A stretch of DNA of 64,000 nucleotides from Marinobacterium sp. (lineage in GTDB: Bacteria; Pseudomonadota; Gammaproteobacteria; Pseudomonadales; Balneatricaceae): positions 124,001 through 188,000 of the forward strand of contig JAUWAC010000002.1 in NCBI GenBank assembly GCA_030602245.1, read 5' to 3'. A program made the position numbers and the translations under genes. Below, in pieces: positions 8,877-17,237 of the stretch (position 1 is its first letter; each line of letters starts with the position of its first letter). Under the pieces are notes generated by a model. That model did not search any database. It saw nothing but the letters and a program-made list of their open reading frames with translations, and was not told where the DNA came from.

Positions 8877-9998
8877 TCAATCGGCCAGCGCGTCGACCAG
8901 CGCGTCCGGCGCGATGATGTCGCCACAGTGGCGCACATCGTAGCCGGGCAGAGCTGCAACGGCGGCCCGAAAGGCCTCGCCGTGCAGCATCTCCAGCAGA
9001 GCCTGACAGGCGGGGTGCTGCAGCGTGCGCTGGTGGCACGCCAGCAGGTAGTGCTCGCGGGCCAGTGGAATGAAGTCGAGACCGAACTGGCTCGCCGCGG
9101 CCTGCACGCCAAAGCCTGCGTCCGCCATGCCCGCAGCAACGTGGGCGGCGATGGCGGAATGCGTGTATTCGACGCCCGGCATTGCCAGCGACTCGCTGCC
9201 GGGCAGACCCGCATGACGCAGCAGTTCATCGAGCAGCAGCCGGGTGCCGGAGTCCTTTTCCCGATTGATAAAGCGAATCCCGTCCCGGCACAGGTCGGCA
9301 AGCCCCTGAATCGACAGCGGGTTGCCCGCGGCCAGCATCAGGCCCTGCTGCCGCGTGATGAAACGGATAATGCGGTGTGCGCGGGGTTTGAGCAGGTCGG
9401 TCGGCAGCGTGCGCAGCGAGGGGCCGGTGGACTGGGCCGGCAGGTGAAAGCCGGCCAGATCGCACTGCTCGCGTGCCAGTGAGGCCAATGCATCGACGGC
9501 GTTCTGGTACTGCAGGTCGAGCTCGAATGTGCTGGCAAAGCGGGGCAGCAGCTCGACCGCGTAGCCGTGGCTGGCATGCAGTCGCAGCCGGGGGCGGGTC
9601 CCGGCCAGCAGCCGCGATAGCTCCAGATTGAGCTCGGAGGTGATGTTGTCCAGCTGCGGCTCAAGGCGCGCGATGACGCGTTTTTCGGCCCACAGCAGTT
9701 TGGCGCCCAGCGGCGTCAGGCGGGCGCCGCGTCCTTTGGCCAGCTCGACCAGCGGGGTGCCGAAGAACTCCGCCCACTTGTTGAGCTGGTTCCAGGCGTG
9801 CCGATAGGAGATGCCGGTGGCGCGGGCGGCGTGGGTCAGCTTGCCTTCGCTGTCGATGTGGCGCAGCAGCAGGAACAGTTGCGGGTCCAGCTCGCGGCCG
9901 CATTCGTCGCGGAACGACCAGGTCGGCACGATGCGGATCTTGTGCGCCGTACGCGCCGGTTCGGCGCCTGAGGCGGCGTCGGATTCAGAGATAGGCAT
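8877..9998 (-). CDS. ModE/LysR-type regulator with substrate-binding domain (probable formate dehydrogenase regulator)
   Basis: This 373-residue protein has an N-terminal winged helix (about residues 40-110; LLLRHIDSEGKLTHAARATGISYRHAWNQLNKW) like ModE. From about residue 135 a periplasmic-binding-protein-like domain follows (HASHGYAVELLPRF to ADAGFGVQAAASQ). This combination is typical of regulators found beside molybdoenzyme genes. It is divergent from fdsG with 115 bp between the starts, and that gap contains a strong palindrome. Control of the fds operon in response to formate or molybdate is inferred from position and domains. It is not a standard LysR protein, since the helix-turn-helix is ModE-like. 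Confidence 0.8.
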   Translation of the reverse strand: MPISESDAASGAEPARTAHKIRIVPTWSFRDECGRELDPQLFLLLRHIDSEGKLTHAARATGISYRHAWNQLNKWAEFFGTPLVELAKGRGARLTPLGAKLLWAEKRVIARLEPQLDNITSELNLELSRLLAGTRPRLRLHASHGYAVELLPRFASTFELDLQYQNAVDALASLAREQCDLAGFHLPAQSTGPSLRTLPTDLLKPRAHRIIRFITRQQGLMLAAGNPLSIQGLADLCRDGIRFINREKDSGTRLLLDELLRHAGLPGSESLAMPGVEYTHSAIAAHVAAGMADAGFGVQAAASQFGLDFIPLAREHYLLACHQRTLQHPACQALLEMLHGEAFRAAVAALPGYDVRHCGDIIAPDALVDALAD

Positions 9999-10063
9999 CA
10001 GGTTTCATATTTTGATATTCAGAGCCGAATGGTAATTTGGCACCCATAACAAGAGCAACACTT

Positions 10064-10099
10064 CCGACCAAATATGAAAATAAGTTCATATCTGGTCGG
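10064..10099. promoter_or_regulatory. Palindromic operator upstream of fdsG
   Basis: Two 15-nt arms (10064-10078 and 10085-10099) form an inverted repeat with a 6-nt spacer and only one mismatch. The arms read CCGACCAAATATGAA and TTCATATCTGGTCGG. The repeat ends 2 nt before the fdsG ribosome-binding site (GGAGG, 10102-10106). A further TTTCATAT lies at 10003-10010, just upstream of the regulator's own ATG, so one protein could control both directions. Confidence 0.7.
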
Positions 10100-10113
10100 C
10101 TGGAGGTCACGTC

Positions 10114-10611
10114 ATGAGTACCCTCGGCAGCACGCCCTGGCAAGCGGATATCGCGCGCGCGATCATCGATGAGCTGAAACACAAACCGGGCGCACTGCTC
10201 CCGATCCTGCATGCGATTCAGGACCGCTTTGCCCATATCCCGGAAGAAGCGGTGGCGCTGATCGCACCCGCGCTCAGGCTGAGCCGCGCCGAAGTGCACG
10301 GTGTCATCAGCTTCTATCACCATTTTCGTACCCGGGCGCCCGGTCGCCACGTCGTCGAGGTGTGCCGCGCCGAGGCATGTCAGGCGCAGGGTTCCCGTGC
10401 GCTCGAAGCCCATGCCAAGGCGGCGCTGGGCATCGACTATCACGACACCAGCGCCGACCGCGCCGTCACGCTGGAGCCGGTGTATTGCCTCGGCAACTGC
10501 GCCTGTGGCCCGTCGGTGCGGGTCGGCGATGAGATCCACGCACGCATGACGCCGGCGCGCTTCGATGCGCTGATCGAGCGCCTGCGCACCGACACGCTGG
10601 AGGTGAAGTGA
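10114..10611 (+). CDS. fdsG: NAD-dependent formate dehydrogenase gamma subunit
   Basis: This 165-residue NuoE-like subunit has a thioredoxin-like [2Fe-2S] fold. Ligand cysteines are visible in EVCRAEACQAQGS and YCLGNCACGPSV. In the FdsGBA complex it shuttles electrons next to the FMN/NAD subunit in the cytoplasm. It is the first gene of the fds operon, with a strong GGAGG seven bases before ATG 10114, and its stop overlaps the fdsB start (TGATG). Length and motifs are normal for the family. Confidence 0.93.
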   Translation: MSTLGSTPWQADIARAIIDELKHKPGALLPILHAIQDRFAHIPEEAVALIAPALRLSRAEVHGVISFYHHFRTRAPGRHVVEVCRAEACQAQGSRALEAHAKAALGIDYHDTSADRAVTLEPVYCLGNCACGPSVRVGDEIHARMTPARFDALIERLRTDTLEVK

Positions 10612-12182
10612 TGGCCACGCGTATCTACGTCCCGTCCGACACCACGGCGAAGGCGCTGGGCGCCGATCGGCTGGCGCAGCGCATCGCGGCACTGGCAGCC
10701 CGGCAGGGGCTGGAGCTGGAGATCGTGCGCAACGGCACCCGCGGCCTCTACTGGCTCGAGCCGTTGCTTGAGGTCGACACCGCGCAGGGGCGCGTTGGCT
10801 TTGGTCCGGTCGAGGAGCAGGATCTGGAGTCGCTGTTCGATGCCGAATTCTGGCAGGGCGATGTGACACACCCGCTGGCCCTGGGGCTGGTCGAGGAGAT
10901 TCCGTATCTGCGGCGGCAGCAGCGTTTCACCTTTGCCCGCGCCGGAATCACCGACCCGCTGTCGCTGGACGATTACCGCGCCCACGGTGGCTATCGCGGT
11001 CTGCCCAATGCGCTGGCGATGGCCGCGCAGCAGATCGTTGATGAGGTCAGGGAGTCGGGCCTGCGCGGTCGTGGCGGTGCGGCATTCCCCACCGGTATCA
11101 AGTGGCAGACTGTGCTCGACGCGCCTGCCGATCAGAAGTACATCGTCTGCAATGCCGATGAGGGCGACTCCGGTACCTTCGCGGATCGTCTGGTCATGGA
11201 GTGCGATCCGTTCATGCTGATCGAGGGCATGACCATCGCCGGTCTCGCCGTTGGCGCGACCCAGGGCTACATCTACCTGCGCTCGGAATATCCGCTGGCG
11301 CAAAAAAATCTGAATGCGGCGATCGCAACCGCCTATGCCAACAACCTGCTCGGCGACGATATTCAGGGCAGTGGCAAGCGCTTCGATCTGGAAGTGCGCA
11401 TGGGCGCCGGCGCCTACATCTGCGGTGAGGAAACCTCACTGCTGGAAAGTCTGGAGGGCAAGCGTGGCCTCGTGCGCGCCAAGCCGCCGCTGCCGGCGAT
11501 CGTCGGTCTGTTCGGCAAGCCCACCGTGGTCAATAACGTGCTGTCGCTGGCGGCGGTGCCGTTCATTCTCGACCGGGGCGCCAAGGCCTACGCCGACGTC
11601 GGCATGGGGCGTTCGCGCGGCACGCTGCCGTTCCAGCTGGCCGGTAACGTGAAACAGGGCGGTCTGGTGGAGCTGGCATTTGGCCCCAGCCTGCGCGAGT
11701 TGATGTTCGACTTCGGCGGCGGTACCCGTAACGGGCGTCCGCTGCGCGCGGTACAGGTGGGCGGCCCGTTGGGCGCTTACCTGCCGGAGAGCCAGTGGGA
11801 CACGCCGCTGGACTATGAAGCATTTGCCAAAGTCGGCGCCGTGCTCGGTCACGGTGGCGTGGTGATGTTCGACGATACGGTCGATATGGGCGAGCAGGCG
11901 CGCTTCTCGATGGAGTTCTGCGTGGCCGAGTCCTGCGGCAAGTGCACGCCGTGCCGCATCGGCTCGACCCGTGGGGTCGAAGTGATCGACCGCATCCGCG
12001 CCGGTGAGAACGTCGAAGCCAATCTGGAGCTGCTGTCCGATCTGTGCGAAACCATGGTCGATGGTTCCCTGTGCGCGATGGGCGGCATGACGCCGTTCCC
12101 GGTACAGAGCGCGATGACGCATTTCGGCGAAGACTTTGTGAAGAACACGTCCAACGCTCAAGCGCTGGCGCAGGAGGTCTGA
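10611..12182 (+). CDS. fdsB: NAD-dependent formate dehydrogenase beta subunit (FMN/NAD-binding)
   Basis: This 523-residue protein joins an N-terminal ferredoxin/thioredoxin-like region to a NuoF-type module. The glycine-rich NADH/FMN loop GLRGRGGAAFPTG is near residue 150, GAGAYICGEETSLLESLEG near 265, and the [4Fe-4S] motif ESCGKCTPCR near 440. It takes electrons from the molybdenum subunit and reduces NAD+. ATG 10611 is chosen over GTG 10608 because GGAGG at 10599-10603 is 7 nt upstream and the TGATG overlap with fdsG indicates coupling. Confidence 0.94.
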   Translation: MATRIYVPSDTTAKALGADRLAQRIAALAARQGLELEIVRNGTRGLYWLEPLLEVDTAQGRVGFGPVEEQDLESLFDAEFWQGDVTHPLALGLVEEIPYLRRQQRFTFARAGITDPLSLDDYRAHGGYRGLPNALAMAAQQIVDEVRESGLRGRGGAAFPTGIKWQTVLDAPADQKYIVCNADEGDSGTFADRLVMECDPFMLIEGMTIAGLAVGATQGYIYLRSEYPLAQKNLNAAIATAYANNLLGDDIQGSGKRFDLEVRMGAGAYICGEETSLLESLEGKRGLVRAKPPLPAIVGLFGKPTVVNNVLSLAAVPFILDRGAKAYADVGMGRSRGTLPFQLAGNVKQGGLVELAFGPSLRELMFDFGGGTRNGRPLRAVQVGGPLGAYLPESQWDTPLDYEAFAKVGAVLGHGGVVMFDDTVDMGEQARFSMEFCVAESCGKCTPCRIGSTRGVEVIDRIRAGENVEANLELLSDLCETMVDGSLCAMGGMTPFPVQSAMTHFGEDFVKNTSNAQALAQEV

Positions 12183-12184
12183 TC

Positions 12185-15040
12185 ATGTTGCAGCATTTTG
12201 ATCCGAATAAAGATTATGGCACTCCCGCCAGTTTGAGTGAAAAGCAGGTCACGCTGGAGATCGACGGTATCGAGATCACGGTGCCGGAAGGCACCTCGGT
12301 GATGCGCGCCGCCGCACTGGCCGATATCAATATTCCGAAGCTCTGCGCGACCGATAACCTGGACGCGTTCGGTTCCTGCCGTCTGTGTGCGGTGCAGATC
12401 GAAGGGCGTCGCGGTTTGCCGGCCTCCTGTACCACCCCGGCCGAGCAGGGCATGAAGGTGTGGACCCAGAACGACAAGCTGGCCAAACTGCGTCGCAACA
12501 TCATGGAGCTGTATATCTCCGACCACCCGTTGGACTGTCTGACCTGCCCGGCCAACGGCAACTGCGAGCTGCAGGATATGGCGGGCGCGGTGGGCCTGCG
12601 CGAAGTGCGCTACGGCTTCGACGGCGAGAACCATCTGGATGCGCCGAAAGACACCTCCAACCCCTATTTCACCTTCGATGCCAGCAAGTGCATCGTCTGC
12701 TCGCGCTGCGTGCGGGCCTGCTCGGACGTGCAGGGCACCTTTGCGCTGACCATCGACGGTCGCGGTTTCGACTCCAGGGTGGTGGCCGGTCAGGACGAGA
12801 ACTTCCTCGACTCCGAGTGCGTCTCCTGCGGTGCCTGTGTGCAGGCCTGTCCGACCGCGACGCTGATGGAAAACGCCGTTATCGAAATGGGACAGCCGGA
12901 GCACAGTGTGGTCACGACCTGCGCGTACTGTGGCGTGGGCTGCTCGTTCAAGGCCGAGATGAAGGGCGATAAGCTGGTGCGGATGGTGCCCTACAAGGGC
13001 GGCGACGCGAACCACGGCCACGCCTGCGTCAAGGGGCGTTTTGCCTTCGGCTATGCGACCCATAAGGACCGTATCCGCGCGCCGATGATCCGCGATACCA
13101 TCGACCAGCCCTGGAAAGAGGTGAGCTGGGAAGAGGCGATCGGTTTTGCGGCCAGGCGTCTGAAGGAGATTCAGGCGAAGTATGGCCGCGAGAGCATTGG
13201 CGGGATTACCTCGTCGCGCTGCACCAACGAAGAGACCTATCTGGTGCAGAAGCTGATTCGCGCTGCCTTCGGCAATAACAACACCGATACCTGCGCCCGC
13301 GTCTGCCACAGCCCCACCGGCTATGGCCTGAAACAGACTCTCGGTGAGTCTGCCGGTACCCAGACCTTCGATTCAGTGATGAAAGCCGACTGCGTACTGG
13401 TGATCGGTGCCAACCCGACCGATGCGCATCCGGTATTCGGATCCCTGCTGCGCCGCCGTCTGCGCGAGGGGGCACAGCTGATCGTGGCCGATCCGCGTCA
13501 TATCGATCTGCTGGACACGCCACATCTGGGCGATGCGATGCACCTGCCGCTGCGGCCCGGCTCCAACGTGGCGCTGGTCAACGCACTGGCCCATGTGGTC
13601 GTCACCGAAGGACTGGAAGACCGCGATTTTATCGCGGCGCGTTGCGATGACGGTGCCTACGCCAAGTGGCGGGCATTCATCGCTGACGCGCGCCATGCGC
13701 CGGAAGCGGTTGCGAGCATCACCGGCGTGGCCGCCGAGCAGATCCGCGCGGCGGCCCGTGCCTATGCCAAGGCGCCGAACGCGGCGATCTACTATGGGCT
13801 TGGCGTCACCGAGCACAGTCAGGGCTCCACCACCGTGATGGGCATCGCCAATCTGGCGCTGGCGACCGGCAACATCGGTCGTGAAGGCGTCGGGGTGAAC
13901 CCGTTGCGGGGCCAGAACAACGTGCAGGGCTCCTGCGACATGGGGTCCTTCCCGCACGAGCTGCCGGGCTATCAGCACGTGGCCGATCCGGTCGCGCGCG
14001 GTCGCTTCGAAGCCGCGTGGGGCGTCACCCTCGATGATGAACCGGGACTGCGGATCCCCAACATGTTCGATGCCGCCATCGCTGGCCAGTTCAAGGCGAT
14101 GTATGTGCAGGGCGAGGATATCGCCCAGTCCGACCCGAACACCCAGCATGTCGAACAGGCGCTGCGTTCACTGGAGTGCCTGATCGTGCAGGACATCTTC
14201 CTCAACGAGACGGCCAAGTTTGCCCATGTGCTGCTGCCGGGCTCGACGTTCCTGGAAAAGAACGGCACCTTCACCAACGCCGAGCGTCGTATCAATCGTG
14301 TACGCAAGGTGATGCCGCCGGTCGCCGGCAAGGAAGACTGGGAAGTGACCGTGGCGCTGGCCAACGCGCTCGGGTATCCGATGGCGTATCGCCACCCGTC
14401 CGAGATCATGGACGAGATCGCCAGCCTGACGCCGAGCTTCGCCGGTGTCAGCTACGAAAAGCTCGAACAGCATGGCAGCCTGCAGTGGCCGTGTAACGCC
14501 GAGCACCCGGAGGGGACACCGATCATGCACGTTGACAGTTTCCCGATCGGCAAGGCGCAGTTCGCCCTGACCGAATTCGTACCCACCGACGAACGGGCCA
14601 GCCGTCGTTTCCCGCTGCTGCTGACGACCGGCCGTATTCTCAGCCAGTACAACGTCGGCGCCCAGACCCGGCGTACCGCCAACCAGGCCTGGCATGACGA
14701 AGATGTGCTGGAGATTCATCCGCACGATGCAGAGGAGCGTGGCATCAACGACGGGGACTGGCTCGGCATCTCCAGTCGTGCCGGACAGACTGTACTGCGT
14801 GCCCGCATCAGCGAACGCATGCAGCCGGGCGTGGTGTATACGACCTTCCACCATCCGGGCAGCGGTGCCAACGTCATCACCACCGACAACTCCGACTGGG
14901 CGACCAACTGCCCCGAATACAAGGTGACAGCGGTGCAGGTCGAAAAGGTCACCCAGCCGTCGCAGTGGCAGCAGAACTTCCAGGCCAACCACCAGCGCCA
15001 GCAAAAGTTTCTGCGCGACGCACAGCCGGAATCCCGGTAA
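12185..15040 (+). CDS. fdsA: NAD-dependent formate dehydrogenase alpha subunit (molybdenum catalytic)
   Basis: This 951-residue protein carries, in order, an N-terminal [2Fe-2S] domain (CRLC region), a His-Cys [4Fe-4S] site (HPLDCLTCPANGNC), two ferredoxin clusters (CIVCSRCVRAC, CVSCGACVQAC), a further [4Fe-4S] (CAYCGVGC) and the bis-MGD molybdenum domain. The catalytic residue is Cys374 in CARVCHSPT, so this is a cysteine and not a selenocysteine enzyme. It oxidises formate to CO2. The start is ATG 12185, two bases after the fdsB stop and preceded by AGGAGG. Its stop overlaps fdhD (TAATG). Confidence 0.95.
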   Translation: MLQHFDPNKDYGTPASLSEKQVTLEIDGIEITVPEGTSVMRAAALADINIPKLCATDNLDAFGSCRLCAVQIEGRRGLPASCTTPAEQGMKVWTQNDKLAKLRRNIMELYISDHPLDCLTCPANGNCELQDMAGAVGLREVRYGFDGENHLDAPKDTSNPYFTFDASKCIVCSRCVRACSDVQGTFALTIDGRGFDSRVVAGQDENFLDSECVSCGACVQACPTATLMENAVIEMGQPEHSVVTTCAYCGVGCSFKAEMKGDKLVRMVPYKGGDANHGHACVKGRFAFGYATHKDRIRAPMIRDTIDQPWKEVSWEEAIGFAARRLKEIQAKYGRESIGGITSSRCTNEETYLVQKLIRAAFGNNNTDTCARVCHSPTGYGLKQTLGESAGTQTFDSVMKADCVLVIGANPTDAHPVFGSLLRRRLREGAQLIVADPRHIDLLDTPHLGDAMHLPLRPGSNVALVNALAHVVVTEGLEDRDFIAARCDDGAYAKWRAFIADARHAPEAVASITGVAAEQIRAAARAYAKAPNAAIYYGLGVTEHSQGSTTVMGIANLALATGNIGREGVGVNPLRGQNNVQGSCDMGSFPHELPGYQHVADPVARGRFEAAWGVTLDDEPGLRIPNMFDAAIAGQFKAMYVQGEDIAQSDPNTQHVEQALRSLECLIVQDIFLNETAKFAHVLLPGSTFLEKNGTFTNAERRINRVRKVMPPVAGKEDWEVTVALANALGYPMAYRHPSEIMDEIASLTPSFAGVSYEKLEQHGSLQWPCNAEHPEGTPIMHVDSFPIGKAQFALTEFVPTDERASRRFPLLLTTGRILSQYNVGAQTRRTANQAWHDEDVLEIHPHDAEERGINDGDWLGISSRAGQTVLRARISERMQPGVVYTTFHHPGSGANVITTDNSDWATNCPEYKVTAVQVEKVTQPSQWQQNFQANHQRQQKFLRDAQPESR

Positions 15041-15876
15041 TGAGCCAGCGCATGAGCCAGCCGTCGCTGACAGGGGAGCAGCGTTTCCCGGTGCAACGCC
15101 GTTACGGCAGTGAGCGGGAGCTGGCCGAGGATTGTCTCGCCGACGAGGTCGCCGTGGCGCTGGTGTACAACGGTCTGTCCCATGTGGTGATGATGGCCAG
15201 TCCCACCGATCTGGAGGATTTCGCGCTCGGTTTCAGCCTCAGCGAGGGGATCATCGAGCGTCCGGATCAGCTGTACGGCGTCGATATCATCGAGCAGCCG
15301 CTGGGCATCGAGTTGCAGATCGAGCTGGCCAGCGCACGGTTTGACCGGCTCAAACAGCAGCGGCGTAATCTGGCCGGGCGCACCGGCTGTGGGCTGTGCG
15401 GAGCCGAATCGCTGGTGCAGGCGATCAGCGCAGCGAACCCGGTCGCGCCTGCACTTCTGCCCTCAGCAGCGGCGATTGAAACGGCGCTGCAGCAGCTGCG
15501 TGCGCACCAGCCGCTGCAAGCCAGTACCGGTGCCGTACACGGGGCCGCGCTCTGTGCCGGCAGCGGCGATATCCTGCTGCTGCGCGAAGATGTGGGACGC
15601 CACAACGCACTGGACAAGCTGATCGGCGCGCTCCATCAGACGGCCGACAGCCCGAGTGAGAGGGCACAGCACTTCGTACTGATCTCCAGCCGTGCCAGCT
15701 ACGAGATGGTACATAAATGCGCGGCTGCCAACCTCGGCAACCTCGTTGCCGTGTCGGCGCCCACGGCGCTGGCCGTTGAACAGGCCGCACAGGCCGGCAT
15801 CAACCTGATCGGCTTCGCCCGCCCGGGCCGCCATGTGATCTACACGACAGCAGAGAAAGAGCACAACCATGTCTAA
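15040..15876 (+). CDS. fdhD: Formate dehydrogenase sulfurtransferase FdhD
   Basis: This 278-residue accessory protein passes sulfur from a cysteine desulfurase to the molybdenum cofactor, which is needed for active formate dehydrogenase. The conserved C-x2-C is in TGCGLCGAES, and further landmarks are DVGRHNALDKLIG and LISSRASYEMVHK. ATG 15040 overlaps the fdsA stop, and its 3' end overlaps fdsD by 8 bp. The placement between fdsA and fdsD is the usual fds operon order. Confidence 0.94.
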   Translation: MSQRMSQPSLTGEQRFPVQRRYGSERELAEDCLADEVAVALVYNGLSHVVMMASPTDLEDFALGFSLSEGIIERPDQLYGVDIIEQPLGIELQIELASARFDRLKQQRRNLAGRTGCGLCGAESLVQAISAANPVAPALLPSAAAIETALQQLRAHQPLQASTGAVHGAALCAGSGDILLLREDVGRHNALDKLIGALHQTADSPSERAQHFVLISSRASYEMVHKCAAANLGNLVAVSAPTALAVEQAAQAGINLIGFARPGRHVIYTTAEKEHNHV

Positions 15877-16099
15877 CGAGAAAGATCACCTGATCAAGAT
15901 GATCAACCAGATTGCCCGCAACAACAGCAGCGCGGGCGATGACAGCGCCGTCGCCGACGTGGTCGCCGGCCACATTAAAAAATTCTGGTCCCGCCGCATG
16001 AAACAGCAGCTGTTCGAGCTGGTCGAGCAACGCAGCGAACGGCTCTACCCGGCCGCCCGCATGGCTGGGGAGCGTTTGCGCAGTGCGCAGGTGAACTGA
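15869..16099 (+). CDS. fdsD: Formate dehydrogenase delta subunit
   Basis: This small 76-residue protein has the FdsD signature: NQIARNN near the start, VAGHIKKFWSRRMK in the middle and an acidic/basic C-terminal helix. FdsD is required for maturation or stability of the FdsGBA enzyme; its exact biochemistry is less clear than that of the other subunits. It overlaps fdhD by 8 bp and ends the operon. The CRISPR-Cas locus begins 160 bp later. Confidence 0.92.
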   Translation: MSNEKDHLIKMINQIARNNSSAGDDSAVADVVAGHIKKFWSRRMKQQLFELVEQRSERLYPAARMAGERLRSAQVN

Positions 16100-16224
16100 G
16101 TGACAGGGACGACCCCTTAGCCGTTAGCAGGTGCCAAAAACACGCAGTGTCAACGCTGCCGGGCGTGTGCTGCCGGTGTCATCATCCGCCGTGCTTGGAT
16201 GGAGGCGGCAAACCTGCGAGGATT

Positions 16225-16235
16225 AGGTCCGACCT
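16225..16235. promoter_or_regulatory. Palindrome in the cas1 promoter region
   Basis: The 11-bp perfect palindrome AGGTC-c-GACCT lies 24 bp before the cas1 ATG, in the gap after fdsD. Its position suits an operator or a start-site element for the cas1-cas2/3 transcript. No known consensus was matched. Confidence 0.3.
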
Positions 16236-16259
16236 GAAGTCTATATGGTGGGGCTAAAC

Positions 16260-17237
16260 ATGGACGATTTTTCCCCTTCAGACCTGAAGACCATCCTTCA
16301 TTCCAAGCGCGCCAACATTTATTACCTGGAGCACTGTCGGGTGCTCGTCAACGGTGGGCGCGTGGAGTACGTCACAGACGAGGGACGCCGCTCCCATTAC
16401 TGGAACATCCCGATTGCGAATACCACCACCGTGCTGTTGGGCACCGGAACCTCCATCACCCAGGCGGCGATGCGCGAGCTGGCCAAGGCGGGTGTACTGG
16501 TGGGCTTCTGTGGCGGTGGTGGCACCCCGCTGTTCAGCGCCAATGAGGTGGATATCGAAGTGGCCTGGTTTTCGCCGCAAAGCGAGTATCGGCCAACGGA
16601 GTATCTGCAGCATTGGGTGCGTTTCTGGTTCGACGAAGCCAAACGGTTGGACGCTGCGCGCCTGATTCAGCTGGCACGGCTCGACCAGCTGCAGCAACAT
16701 TGGCTGAGCAGCCGGCTGCTGAAGGAACAGGGGTTTGAGGTCTCAGCCGGTCAGCTGAAGCCCTTGTTGGAGCAGCATCGAGAGCAGATTCAGCAGGCCG
16801 CCAATGTGACGGCGTTACTCACCGAAGAGGCACGCCTGACCAAGCATCTGTTCAAGCTGGCGGCGCAGACGGTGGCATACGGTGATTTCGTGCGGGCGAA
16901 GCGGGGCAGCGGCACCGATCCGGCTAACCGTTTTCTCGACCACGGCAATTATCTGGCGTATGGACTGGGGGCTACCGCGACCTGGGTATTGGGATTACCG
17001 CATGGTCTTGCCGTCCTGCACGGCAAGACCCGCCGGGGTGGGCTGGTGTTTGATGTGGCCGATCTGGTCAAGGACGCGCTGGTGCTGCCGCAGGCCTTTT
17101 TGTCCGCGGTAAAAGGGGAACAGGAGCAGGAGTTTCGCCGCCACTGCATCGAATCCCTGACCCGAGCCGAGGCGCTGGACTTTATGATCGAGACGCTGAA
17201 AGACATTGCCACTCGCGTCGGAGGGGGCGGGGCATGA
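16260..17237 (+). CDS. cas1: CRISPR-associated endonuclease Cas1 (type I-F)
   Basis: This integrase of 325 residues inserts new spacers with Cas2-3. The start MDDFSPSDLKTILHSKRANI is the standard I-F Cas1 N-terminus, so ATG 16260 is preferred over 16245. The metal-binding C-terminal helical domain contains GLPHGLAVLHGKTRRGG and FDVADLVKDALVLPQAF, carrying the expected His and Asp ligands. Its stop overlaps the cas2-3 start by 4 bp (17234-17237), so the adaptation genes are co-translated. Nothing looks truncated. Confidence 0.96.
   Translation: MDDFSPSDLKTILHSKRANIYYLEHCRVLVNGGRVEYVTDEGRRSHYWNIPIANTTTVLLGTGTSITQAAMRELAKAGVLVGFCGGGGTPLFSANEVDIEVAWFSPQSEYRPTEYLQHWVRFWFDEAKRLDAARLIQLARLDQLQQHWLSSRLLKEQGFEVSAGQLKPLLEQHREQIQQAANVTALLTEEARLTKHLFKLAAQTVAYGDFVRAKRGSGTDPANRFLDHGNYLAYGLGATATWVLGLPHGLAVLHGKTRRGGLVFDVADLVKDALVLPQAFLSAVKGEQEQEFRRHCIESLTRAEALDFMIETLKDIATRVGGGGA

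Noticed and set aside
12044-12184. An upstream extension of fdsA inside fdsB
   Set aside because: The extension overlaps fdsB by 139 bp. ATG 12185 has AGGAGG and gives the standard FdsA N-terminus.
16100-16200. A possible terminator for the fds operon around ACACGC/GCGTGT
   Set aside because: The arms are separated by a long loop and no T-tract follows, so it was not listed.
16253-16259. GCTAAAC just before the cas1 ATG matches the first seven bases of the mini-array guide
   Set aside because: A seven-base match is not rare in this window, the match stops there, and the flank is GG on the guide-identical strand and not CC.
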